Shown: positions 36,221-45,141 of the stretch, piece by piece
Position numbering within the stretch: the first letter of the stretch is position 1
How the letters are laid out: every line of letters starts with the position of its first letter
Assembly: GCF_946480185.1 (NCBI RefSeq)
Contig: NZ_CAMLIG010000003.1
Span: 1 to 64,000 of the forward strand
Length of the DNA stretch: 64,000 nucleotides
Source of the DNA: an uncultured Pedobacter sp.
GTDB lineage: Bacteria > Bacteroidota > Bacteroidia > Sphingobacteriales > Sphingobacteriaceae
Direction: 5' to 3'
Translations under genes and position numbers: made by a program
Notes under the pieces: model-generated
Databases searched by the model: none
What the model was told of the DNA's origin: nothing
Seen by the model: the letters and a program-made list of their open reading frames with translations, nothing else

Positions 36221-36230
36221 GTCTGAGAAA

Positions 36231-39200
36231 TTAGAATGATGCATTTAGTCCAAATGTGAAAGTAAGTGCTCTAGGATAGGCTGAAAAATCGAAACCGGGT
36301 GTCAACCCATTACCTCGTGTTGAATTTTCAGGATCTGTAGAAGAGTAGTTAGTCAACGTCAATAAATTTTGAGCAGAAGAATAAACTCTAAAAGTGTTAA
36401 AGCCTAGTCTTTTTATAACTTTTGCGGGCAAAGTATAACCTAACTGAACAGTTTTCAATCTAATAAAGGATGCGTCTTCTAAAAAACGTGTAGAATATAC
36501 ACCTGCACCGGTTGCGTTAACTCTTATATATTCGTTGTTTGGGTTCTCTGGGGTCCATCTTTGTGTATAACTCGCAAATTGATTAATATTTAAGGCCAGT
36601 GGATAAGATCCCTCTAATAGTAAACGATTAAAATTATATGTTTTATTTCCATATGACCATTGTAAAAAAACATTTAGATCAAATGCCTTGTATTTAAAAT
36701 TATTATTTAAACCCCCAACGTGAATAGGATAAGGGTTGCCAATAATGGTCCGGTCATCATCGTTTATTTTTCCATCCCCATTTACATCCCTATATTTAGG
36801 ATCTCCTGGTTGCACCCTGTTTGATCCAGTTCTAGTTTGACGTATAAAGCCTTCCTCACCCACAGGTACACTTTCTTTAATTTGATAAGATCCATCAGAT
36901 AATACATCAAAATCACTAATTTGATAATTTCCCTCATATACAAATCCGTACATAGAAGCAATCGGCTTTCCTACTTTAGCAATATAACCTGGAATGCTTT
37001 GAAACGTACCACCAGTGCCTCCCACGTTTGATAAAATATTATCTTGTCCATTAGTTAGCGAAACGATTCTGTTCCTGTTAAAAGAGATATTGAAACTAGT
37101 ATTCCAAGAAAAGTTTTTTGATCTTATGTTTTCCGAATTAACAGTTAACTCAAATCCTTCATTTCTAGTTCTGCCTATATTATCAATAATTGTATTGAAA
37201 CCTGTACTTAATGGTATTGCCGAATTCAGCAATAGATCATAAGTGTCTTTTTTATAATAGTCTGCTTCAAATAAAACCCTGTCTTTAAAAACACCGAACT
37301 CTAAACCTGTATCGAACTGTCCAGTGCTTTCCCATTTGATATCTCTGTTACCTAAAACTTGCTTGTAAAAGGCCTGTATTAATTGGTTATTAAAGGGGTA
37401 AAAGGTATCACCAACACTAAGAGCTGTTCCAATTGTTGAAGCATAGGCAAAATCAGCAACTCTATTATTCCCTGTAACCCCATATCCTATTCTAAATTTA
37501 CCACTTGAAACAAAATTCAGATCTCTAATGAATTTTTCTTCACTCCATCTCCAAGCAAAAGCTCCTGAAGGAAAAAAGCCGTATTTATTTCCTGTATAAA
37601 ATTTTGATGACCCGTCAGCTCTAAAAGTTCCTGTAAATAAATATTTACCGCCATACATTTGATAATTGATACGGCCAGCATAAGATAACAACCTGAAGTT
37701 TGAACTACTTGAATTGGGGTTAATTTCAATAGATTCTCCCAGACCACTCACTCCCAAAGATTCGGAAGGAACATTTGTGGCTCTATATCCGTATCCACTT
37801 CTTTTATTTAATTGAATAGAGTATATGGCATTTGCGGTTATCTGATGATTTTTATTAAACTTTTTGGTATAAGTCAACACATTCTCGTTAGAATAGTTGT
37901 TTACCTCGTTTAATTGGATAGATCCGTTTATCCCATACGTTTGACCTTGAGTAGTTAATGGACTACCTTGTCGAGTTTTAGAGTTGTAAAATCTTTCTGT
38001 TCTGCCAGCAGAATAACTTCCTGATAGGGAAGATCTCAAACTTAATGAAGGAAGTATTTTATATTCGGCGTAAAAATTTCCTCTTAAGTTTTTATTATAA
38101 GAAGCGCTTACCGCATTTGAAGCATCTACAAACGGGTTAACCCTATTATAATTTGTATTTTCTTCGGGGTCTTGAAAATCATCTAATAAATCATCTAGAT
38201 TTAAACTACCTGTGATAGGTCTGTACGCCCAAATCTGGTACACTAAATTTAAGTTTACGTCGTTACCTCCCGAAGTATTTTGACTTCTTGCAACTATACC
38301 ATAAGATTTTGTTGATGCGTAATTAACATCAGCACCTACTTTAAATTTCTTTGAAACTTGTTGGTCTAGTGTTATTCTTCCTTGATAACGGTTGAAACCA
38401 CTGTTTACAATTAATCCATCTTGATTGGTCAAAGACCCAGAAATGGAGTATTTTGTTGATTCTGTCCCCCCTCTCAACGCTACACTATGATTTTGAAATG
38501 GATTGATACCGTAAACCTTGTCTTGGAAACTAGCGGGCTTTACATTCCTGTAGGTTTCTAAAGTTTTTCCGTTTGTGAAATAACTATTTGCTGCGGTAGT
38601 AGGGTTTATTTCCGTTTGCAACTTCACAAACTCGTAAGGATCCATCAGTTTTGCTTTATCTGTAATGCTGTTGAAGCCATAGTACCCATTATAAGAAATA
38701 ACGGGCGCACCTAATTTCCCGCGTTTGGTTGTAATAATAATTACCCCATTTGCACCTCTTGAGCCATAGATTGCTGTAGCAGAAGCATCCTTTAAAACAT
38801 CTATAGTTTCAATCTCGTCCGGGTTAATCGTGTTATTGTCTGGATCCTCAATCGGAAAACCATCAATAACGTACAATGGAGAATTACTGTAATTTAAAGA
38901 ATTATTTCCCCGCACAACAATATCCAAACCGTCCCCAGGTTGTCCGTCACCTGCAATTACCTGTACCCCGGCCACTCTTCCAGCTAATGCTTCTTCAAAA
39001 GAACGCACAGGTGCCTTTTGAAGATCTACAACACTTACGCTTCCTACTGCACCAGTTAGATCCCGTTTAGTACTTGATCCATAGCCTGTTTGTACAATAA
39101 CTTCATTAAGATTAATTGTGCTTTGTAGTAAGGTTGCATCAACAGTTTTTCTGTTTTTTATGGCAATTTCAAGCGTATTAAAACCTGTGTAAGAGAAAAC

Positions 39201-39473
39201 CAATACAGCATCGCTATTTTCGATCTGTAACGAATACCTACCATTTAAATCTGTAGAAGTTCCTTTAGAACTTCCTTTAACCTTAATGTTTACACCGGGT
39301 AATGACTCTCCTTTTTCATCTACCACCAAACCGCCCACCTGACGTATTTGTGCAATAGATCTGTTTGTATTAAAAGTTAAAAATATTAAAATTACTAATA
39401 AGGTTTTTAAGCCAAGCCTAGAAACACTCTTAAACTTAAAATCTTTCAATAGTTTGGTAAAGCTCAATTTCAT
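36231..39473 (-). CDS. SusC/RagA-like TonB-dependent outer-membrane transporter
   Basis: A 1080-aa outer-membrane importer with a signal peptide (to about residue 42) and a carboxypeptidase-D regulatory-like domain (about 43-130: GGLVVDEKGESLPGVNIKVK). The TonB-dependent plug follows (VIVQTGYGSSTKRDLTGAVG, ALAGRVAGVQV, DVLKDASATAIYGSRGANGV). The rest is a 22-strand barrel ending YPRALTFTFGLNASF with the terminal aromatic. It should import oligosaccharides captured by SusD. It lies 55 bases downstream of the fasciclin gene and 10 bases upstream of the chosen susD start. No separate N-terminal signalling (FecR-interacting) domain is seen. Confidence 0.95.
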   Translation of the reverse strand: MKLSFTKLLKDFKFKSVSRLGLKTLLVILIFLTFNTNRSIAQIRQVGGLVVDEKGESLPGVNIKVKGSSKGTSTDLNGRYSLQIENSDAVLVFSYTGFNTLEIAIKNRKTVDATLLQSTINLNEVIVQTGYGSSTKRDLTGAVGSVSVVDLQKAPVRSFEEALAGRVAGVQVIAGDGQPGDGLDIVVRGNNSLNYSNSPLYVIDGFPIEDPDNNTINPDEIETIDVLKDASATAIYGSRGANGVIIITTKRGKLGAPVISYNGYYGFNSITDKAKLMDPYEFVKLQTEINPTTAANSYFTNGKTLETYRNVKPASFQDKVYGINPFQNHSVALRGGTESTKYSISGSLTNQDGLIVNSGFNRYQGRITLDQQVSKKFKVGADVNYASTKSYGIVARSQNTSGGNDVNLNLVYQIWAYRPITGSLNLDDLLDDFQDPEENTNYNRVNPFVDASNAVSASYNKNLRGNFYAEYKILPSLSLRSSLSGSYSAGRTERFYNSKTRQGSPLTTQGQTYGINGSIQLNEVNNYSNENVLTYTKKFNKNHQITANAIYSIQLNKRSGYGYRATNVPSESLGVSGLGESIEINPNSSSSNFRLLSYAGRINYQMYGGKYLFTGTFRADGSSKFYTGNKYGFFPSGAFAWRWSEEKFIRDLNFVSSGKFRIGYGVTGNNRVADFAYASTIGTALSVGDTFYPFNNQLIQAFYKQVLGNRDIKWESTGQFDTGLEFGVFKDRVLFEADYYKKDTYDLLLNSAIPLSTGFNTIIDNIGRTRNEGFELTVNSENIRSKNFSWNTSFNISFNRNRIVSLTNGQDNILSNVGGTGGTFQSIPGYIAKVGKPIASMYGFVYEGNYQISDFDVLSDGSYQIKESVPVGEEGFIRQTRTGSNRVQPGDPKYRDVNGDGKINDDDRTIIGNPYPIHVGGLNNNFKYKAFDLNVFLQWSYGNKTYNFNRLLLEGSYPLALNINQFASYTQRWTPENPNNEYIRVNATGAGVYSTRFLEDASFIRLKTVQLGYTLPAKVIKRLGFNTFRVYSSAQNLLTLTNYSSTDPENSTRGNGLTPGFDFSAYPRALTFTFGLNASF

Positions 39474-39528
39474 ACTTTTTCTATTTATAAATTATTTTAT
39501 AATATGGCATTATTAAAGTACCTAAGTC

Positions 39529-40983
39529 CTACTTTAAAACCCCTCCGATTACATTTAAAACACCGTTTTGTGTAATCAGATCTGCTGAACTTACAGGAAT
39601 TGGAGTAGAGTTTCCTGTCCCTGAAATCTGATACCCCCCAGTAATGGTTAAACTACATGCTAACCCCCCAATGCTTTTGACATTAAAATTCTGGTTAACC
39701 TGTATATTTGTGCTGTAAAACCTGTTTTTTATAATGTGATTTTTTAAAATTGCAGTCAGAACGTCAGGAGATTCTGCACTTACATCAGCAACTGAATTGT
39801 AATTTGAAACTTGAAATGCAGCGTCTGTTGGAGCAAAAACAGTGTATGTACTGTCCGTTCTGGATAAAAGTGTTTCGAAATTGGTACTCCCAGTACTCGC
39901 TTTAGTAATTGCAGCCGCAAAAAATGTGAGATTTGGGTTATTCTTTATCTCTTGTAAATTATTTAACTCGCTTGGACTTACTAATATATTCCTAACATTA
40001 TTTATAACTCCGTTTGTTGCTAACTGATTAGCATTATAGCCAGTAAACAGATTTCCGTTAGCAGTATATTCCACTCTATTATATCTTCCTGTTTTCGCAA
40101 TAGCAGAAAAAATTAGATTCTTATTATTTAGTGATTTTGGATTTAGAGTTGTGAATTGATAAGCGAAAATTTTCTGTGGTATAATTAAGTAGCTAAGGAT
40201 GGCAGATAGTGCTTCGGGATCAGAAGAATTAATTTTATCAAGAGAATTATAGACCCCGCCGTTAAAATTTGTAAACGCTACATTTGGAACCGCAAATACA
40301 GTATAACTACCTGTACCCGAAAGCAAAGCTTTATAATTTACGGAGCTTTGGCTTGCTCTGTTAATCGTTGCTGTAAAAAAACTAAGGTTTGGGTTTGAAT
40401 TTAATATAGAATATATGGTGCCTTTTGCCGGGACTAGCAAACTATTAATAACTTGTACGTTACCGTTTGTTGCATTAAAATTTGTATTGATAACGTCAAT
40501 ACCGTTCACGAAAAATTTAATATTTGCAGAATCTGCTGATATGAATGTATTTTTTTTAATCAAGAGTTCTTGACCGGATAGCGAAGTGAACACAGACTCG
40601 TCTGAGACCGCTTTTATATCGATCTTTTTTTCCAAAAGATGATTATTCAATAATGTTTTGAGCTGTTCGGGATCAGCTCCTTTTATACTGGCTATATCGG
40701 TATATCCTGCATCTATAAAAGCCTGATTATTTGGAGCAAAAAGGGTAAAGTTTCCACTTCCATTTAATTCTTCTTTCAAGCCTGCTCTATCAATTGCAGC
40801 TGATAAATAACTAAAATTGGTAGCGTCCTCCTTGGCTATCTCATAAATACTAACTGAGTCCGGAGTTTCAAATTCAGACTTTTTACAAGATGAAAAAACG
40901 GCAAGAATTGTCAACAGTAAAACTGATGTTATTTTGAGATAAACACAAAATCTCGCTTTATAAGAATGTAATACTTCAATCAT
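39529..40983 (-). CDS. Fasciclin (FAS1) domain lipoprotein
   Basis: A 484-aa lipoprotein (Cys33 in AVFSSCKK) with three FAS1 repeats, at about 50-165, 190-300 and 335-480. Each is marked by an 'NFTLFAPNNQAF', 'SYTVFAVPNVAF' or 'TYTVFAPTDAAF' strand and an 'LKTLLNNHLLEKKI'-type helix. FAS1 domains mediate adhesion and, in Bacteroidota, recur beside SusC/D pairs, where they may bind glycan. This is the first gene of the susC operon, with a perfect AAATGTACATTT dyad about 150 bases upstream of it. Its role as an accessory surface glycan-binding protein is inferred. Confidence 0.82.
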   Translation of the reverse strand: MIEVLHSYKARFCVYLKITSVLLLTILAVFSSCKKSEFETPDSVSIYEIAKEDATNFSYLSAAIDRAGLKEELNGSGNFTLFAPNNQAFIDAGYTDIASIKGADPEQLKTLLNNHLLEKKIDIKAVSDESVFTSLSGQELLIKKNTFISADSANIKFFVNGIDVINTNFNATNGNVQVINSLLVPAKGTIYSILNSNPNLSFFTATINRASQSSVNYKALLSGTGSYTVFAVPNVAFTNFNGGVYNSLDKINSSDPEALSAILSYLIIPQKIFAYQFTTLNPKSLNNKNLIFSAIAKTGRYNRVEYTANGNLFTGYNANQLATNGVINNVRNILVSPSELNNLQEIKNNPNLTFFAAAITKASTGSTNFETLLSRTDSTYTVFAPTDAAFQVSNYNSVADVSAESPDVLTAILKNHIIKNRFYSTNIQVNQNFNVKSIGGLACSLTITGGYQISGTGNSTPIPVSSADLITQNGVLNVIGGVLK

Positions 40984-41132
40984 TCTAATTAGTTTTAGGT
41001 TAAAAAATGGCTGTCCATATATTTAACATTTGTATGGCACAACAGTTAATAATTGGTTAAAGCGGAAAGATTAAAATCAATCATTTCAACTTATATTGGT
41101 TATATAAATTTACGGGTAACGTCCATGAAAAT

Positions 41133-41144
41133 AAATGTACATTT
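41133..41144. promoter_or_regulatory. Perfect palindrome AAATGTACATTT, candidate operator of the susC operon
   Basis: A perfect 12-bp dyad, the best match of the recurring cargo motif, 150 bases upstream of the fasciclin-susC-susD operon. It is followed by TGAT. Confidence 0.45.
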
Positions 41145-41196
41145 TGATAATAAAACCCACCTATTTGACAAAAGAGAACACTTATCGTTTTGACTG

Positions 41197-43722
41197 TTAT
41201 TTATTTAAAACAGAAATTTTCTTTTCAGTATTAATCCCGTCTCCATTAAGATGTACTATATAAATGCCATCTTCAAGTTTACCATTAAACTCAAATTTGT
41301 AAGTAAATAAACCAGAGTTTGACCTGACTTTTTTACTTTGCAAGACTTTTCCATTTATATTCACAAGCGAGATATTTATTACCTCTTCCTTATCACAATT
41401 AAGAGAAACATTAACGAAGTTTTGTGTAGGATTTGGATAAACAACTACTAAGCGACCATTATTTAATTGAAAATTGACTGTTCTTATCCCCAGCTCTCTA
41501 CTTTTGCCATCCATATCGTATTGGATTAATCGGTAATAGTTTATTCCGCCAAAAGGAGAGTCATCGTAAGTGATATAATCCGCCCCAACGCTTAAGTTAC
41601 CTCTTGTAGCAACTTCAGATAATGTTGTAAAAACTTTACCATCAGCGGACCTTTGGATAACAAATTTTTTATTACCAGGTTCGGCTTGTGTAAACCATTT
41701 AAGTTCAACTTTATTTAAGTTAGCTTTTGCCGTAAAACTCGTTAGCGTTACTGGTAAACTTTGTTCACCGTATAAAAGATATTCACGCAACCTATATACG
41801 TCTTGCGCAATTTTAGTATAAGAAGCTTTCACGGGTTCCCACCATTGAAAGTCATTGTCTAATAGCCCAGTATTATTTGCAGGGCTATCATTATATTTGA
41901 AATACTGAAAACCAATGCCATACTTCCTTTTCAATATCTCCATAGTATAATGTTCAAAAAAATCGGCTCTATCTTGCTGTGTTTTCACTTTAAATCCCGC
42001 TCCGCTAGCATTTGCTAATCCGGAGTCTTCTGCTTGTGCATAAAATTCACCGATTAAAAATGGCTTTTTAGCATATTTCTCCCAAGTATTGTACCTGGCA
42101 TTCAGCCTAACAGTATCCCATGCACTATAATTATTACAAGACAGAACATCAACATATTTTCCTGCCGAGGTAAAAAGATATTGGTTCTCCAGATCTGCAT
42201 TTATTCTGCTTCCTAAGTACAAGTGATTATTGTCCACACTCTTTATGGCCTCGCTACAAACTTTAAAATAACGGTCTGCGACTACTCCAGGCCATTCATT
42301 TTTATCAGCTGTAGTAGGCGTAACTAAATTACCACCATGTCTACTTTTTATCCAATTCACTGCGGTAATATAGTTGATGTCATTATTAGCTTGGCTTTGC
42401 CCTCCATAATTATTAACATTCAGCCATCTATCAATCAATTTATCAGACTGTATCGAGTTTCCTAAAGGCATTTCATTGTCTGAAAAATAGCCCAACAAAT
42501 TCTTGTCATTTAGCCTCTCTGGCGTAATCAAATCTGCGGCTCTTTGGTTGCTAAAAGTCCCAAAATCTGGATCAAAAACTGCTAAAATCCCGCCGTTATA
42601 TAAATTAGCTAACCTTGTAGAGGTAGCCCGATAAGCAAAGCCAAGCGTTAATCTTAAGCAATAAGGCATTGATGTAAGAGTCTCATCTGAAAAATTGCCT
42701 ATAGTGTTTGCGTATATACTTTTTATCTGATTAACAGGGTCCACTCCTCCGTCAACAACAAGCGAATTAACTCCTAAAGAGAAAAATTTGTATCCTTCTG
42801 GATCTAATAAATACCAAGTATCTCTCTCATCTTTATAGGTAGTGAAATAACCTTTCGGGTTGCCTATATAATCTGCCAATGAACCACCATATTTGCTCAG
42901 TTTTTCTACACGTGTCACTCCGCTCAGGACATTTGTTGAATAAGTTGTGCCATTGCTTATCTTTATATTTTTAGTTGAAATTACATACCCATTAAATGGA
43001 GCTGGAGCAGTTGGAGCCTCACTTTCCACAGATATATTGTCAATTGCAAAACTTGGTCTATCACCTAAGCTACCGGATACTAATCTCAAAATCCATCTTA
43101 ACTGGAGGTTTGGTTGATTACTACATTCGGATGGAAGCAAAAAACTAACATTCTTAATGTCAAGCCCATTAGTTCCGGTACTTTGATTTGTTAATCCATT
43201 TCTGGCACAGTTGTTCACGTTTGTGAATTTTCCTGTTGAGCCTAAACGATATTGAAGCACCAGGCTATTAATTATATTATTAGAACCAGCATTATAAAGA
43301 TTGCGAATAACCATAGCGTCAAAAGAAACTTTGACTTTACTTAACGAACTTACTGTAGTAGTATTTAGTGCCAATGCCAATCCAAGATCGTTGCTGTTAC
43401 TACTTAATAATCCTATCTTTCCATTGAAATCATAAATACCTACAACACCTGTTGTAGCACTTCCATTAGGAGCTAGAAACCTATCACCGATAGGGTCATC
43501 TGTTCTACCAGCAGTTATTGGTGCTGAACTTGCTACCACCCATCCTTGAAAACCACTTGGATAATTTGTAGCACTGCCACTAAAAATATCGAAATTCTGA
43601 AAAAACGGGAGATTTTGAGGAACAGGCTGGGTTTGTGCAAACAACCTGCTGAAATTTATTACAATAAATATAATTAACAGTAAACACTTTTGTGAGTTTT
43701 TTGGATAGTATTTTTTCATCAT
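41197..43722 (-). CDS. T9SS-secreted clan GH-A glycosidase (GH50-like) with jelly-roll module
   Basis: An 841-aa secreted enzyme. It has a signal peptide (to about 30), a beta-sandwich/jelly-roll module (about 35-235, ending RPSFAIDNISVES), a TIM-barrel catalytic domain (about 260-660), a linker domain (LPVTLTSFTAKANLNKVELK) and a Por sorting domain (VVYPNPTQNFVNVSLN to KKISVLNK). The proposed acid/base is E418 in GYFSDNEMPLGNS and the nucleophile is E559 in KPFLIGEFYAQAEDSG. The barrel is closely related to that of the 1019-aa protein, but the N-terminal module is unrelated. It is leftward, with a cargo motif 123 bases upstream, and divergent from the AraC regulator. Confidence 0.78.
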   Translation of the reverse strand: MMKKYYPKNSQKCLLLIIFIVINFSRLFAQTQPVPQNLPFFQNFDIFSGSATNYPSGFQGWVVASSAPITAGRTDDPIGDRFLAPNGSATTGVVGIYDFNGKIGLLSSNSNDLGLALALNTTTVSSLSKVKVSFDAMVIRNLYNAGSNNIINSLVLQYRLGSTGKFTNVNNCARNGLTNQSTGTNGLDIKNVSFLLPSECSNQPNLQLRWILRLVSGSLGDRPSFAIDNISVESEAPTAPAPFNGYVISTKNIKISNGTTYSTNVLSGVTRVEKLSKYGGSLADYIGNPKGYFTTYKDERDTWYLLDPEGYKFFSLGVNSLVVDGGVDPVNQIKSIYANTIGNFSDETLTSMPYCLRLTLGFAYRATSTRLANLYNGGILAVFDPDFGTFSNQRAADLITPERLNDKNLLGYFSDNEMPLGNSIQSDKLIDRWLNVNNYGGQSQANNDINYITAVNWIKSRHGGNLVTPTTADKNEWPGVVADRYFKVCSEAIKSVDNNHLYLGSRINADLENQYLFTSAGKYVDVLSCNNYSAWDTVRLNARYNTWEKYAKKPFLIGEFYAQAEDSGLANASGAGFKVKTQQDRADFFEHYTMEILKRKYGIGFQYFKYNDSPANNTGLLDNDFQWWEPVKASYTKIAQDVYRLREYLLYGEQSLPVTLTSFTAKANLNKVELKWFTQAEPGNKKFVIQRSADGKVFTTLSEVATRGNLSVGADYITYDDSPFGGINYYRLIQYDMDGKSRELGIRTVNFQLNNGRLVVVYPNPTQNFVNVSLNCDKEEVINISLVNINGKVLQSKKVRSNSGLFTYKFEFNGKLEDGIYIVHLNGDGINTEKKISVLNK

Positions 43723-44098
43723 ATCGTATAATTATATGCTCCGAAATTCATCTCGAATAAAACTTGTAAGAATTAATAATTGGTTTTTTAATAACAGTGT
43801 CTATTAATACTGCACTCAAACATATTTTTTTTTGACCCTAAATAAAATGCACAAAATAATATTTGAGTGGTAGTTTTTGATATACGTTAAAAAGACACCC
43901 GCCGTCAGCAGGATTAGGGTATTTGAATAAATTCTCTGCTATGAACAATACATATTTGATATTTAAAAATTATAGTATATGATATTTCTAATGTCTCTTT
44001 TGGCATATTGCCCTGTAATTTGTTTATATGAGGTTCACTGATTTGGATTAGCGGGGTTTTTACGCCATATTAGATATACCCTTTAAACTTCCATAGAA
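43723..44098. other. 376-bp divergent promoter region (GH-A gene / AraC gene)
   Basis: AT-rich and without ORFs. It contains the cargo motif AAATG-CA-CAAAA (43845-43856) and a GGTAGTTTTTGA sequence at 43869. It is the natural site for the AraC protein to act on its own gene and on the divergent glycosidase. Confidence 0.5.
43845..43856. promoter_or_regulatory. Recurring cargo motif AAATG-CA-CAAAA
   Basis: It lies 123 bases upstream of the 841-aa GH-A gene, in the region shared with the divergent AraC gene. Confidence 0.38.
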
Positions 44099-44992
44099 AT
44101 GTTAGAAAATTATTACAGATACTTCCCAAGTAGCGAAAAAGATGAGTCGTGGGGATTAAATATATTGCATGTTGGACGCACTAATATCCAAAGACAAGAT
44201 GTTTATCCACCAGAAAACCATCCCTCTCATCACAGGTTTAGTTGGGAATCGGGAAGGATTCTCCAAGAATATGCTTTAGTTTATATTGTTAATGGAAGTG
44301 GAAAATTTGAGTCTGAAAACATCAAAGCAAAACTGACAGAAGGATCAATTTTTCTATTATTTCCGAACGAAAAACACCGGTATAAGCCTGACGAAAAAAC
44401 GGGATGGACTGAATACTGGATAGGATTTTCTGGGAAATTCATAAAAAACATTATTGATGAGGGCTTTTTTACAAAAGAAAAGCCATTGTATTACATTGGA
44501 TATAACGAAACCTTAATCAACTTATTCAATCATATTATTGAAATATCAAAAGAGGAAAAATCTGGTTATCAGCAGGTAATATCCGGAGCTGTTATGTATA
44601 TATTGGGTTTAACTTATTCTAACGATAAACAAAAACAATTAAAAGAGGAAGATATTGTTGAGCTTACAGTAAGTAAGGCTAGGGTTATGTTTAGAGACAA
44701 ATTATTCGAGGAGATTGATCCAAAAAAGATTGCAGATGAACTCCAGGTTGGCTATTCCTGGTTTAGAAAAATATTTAAAAAATACACTGGGATGGCACCA
44801 GGTCAATATTTCATCCAATTAAAAATACAAAAGGCGAAAGAATTATTAACAGATTCTAAAACGCCTATAAAGGAAATAGCTTACGAGCTAAAGTTCGAAT
44901 CGGCTTATTATTTCTCTAAATTATTTAAACAGAAAGTAGGTTTAACACCTTTACAGTACAGAAATTTAATCTCAGAAAATCAGAAATTTTAA
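44099..44992 (+). CDS. AraC-family transcriptional regulator
   Basis: A 297-aa protein with an N-terminal cupin sensor (about 20-110: 'YALVYIVNGSGKFESENIKA', 'EGSIFLLFPNEKHRYKP') and a C-terminal double helix-turn-helix AraC domain (about 195-292: 'DPKKIADELQVGYSWFRKIF' and 'TPIKEIAYELKFESAYYFSK', ending VGLTPLQYRN). This resembles the rhamnose/xylan-type AraC activators of glycan loci. It is the only rightward gene in its neighbourhood and is transcribed divergently from a GH-A enzyme. It is likely to be a positive regulator of some cargo operons, complementing the GntR-type regulator at the other end. Confidence 0.92.
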   Translation: MLENYYRYFPSSEKDESWGLNILHVGRTNIQRQDVYPPENHPSHHRFSWESGRILQEYALVYIVNGSGKFESENIKAKLTEGSIFLLFPNEKHRYKPDEKTGWTEYWIGFSGKFIKNIIDEGFFTKEKPLYYIGYNETLINLFNHIIEISKEEKSGYQQVISGAVMYILGLTYSNDKQKQLKEEDIVELTVSKARVMFRDKLFEEIDPKKIADELQVGYSWFRKIFKKYTGMAPGQYFIQLKIQKAKELLTDSKTPIKEIAYELKFESAYYFSKLFKQKVGLTPLQYRNLISENQKF

Positions 44993-45056
44993 TTAGAAAT
45001 TATAAACCAGAAAACACAAGTCTGCTAATTTTAATGTTTAATAGTGTACAAAAAAA

Positions 45057-45078
45057 ATGGAGGACTATAATCCTCCAT
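45057..45078 (-). terminator. Rho-independent terminator of the second BNR gene
   Basis: An 8-bp perfect stem (ATGGAGGA / TCCTCCAT), loop CTATAA, with a run of seven to eight T on the minus strand directly after it. It lies about 63 bases downstream of the BNR gene stop and may also block transcripts coming from the AraC gene. Confidence 0.85.
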
Positions 45079-45141
45079 ATATAGACTGACATTTAGAAAC
45101 TTACTTTTAAAACAAAGGGATCAGAATTTAGGTTGTTAAAA

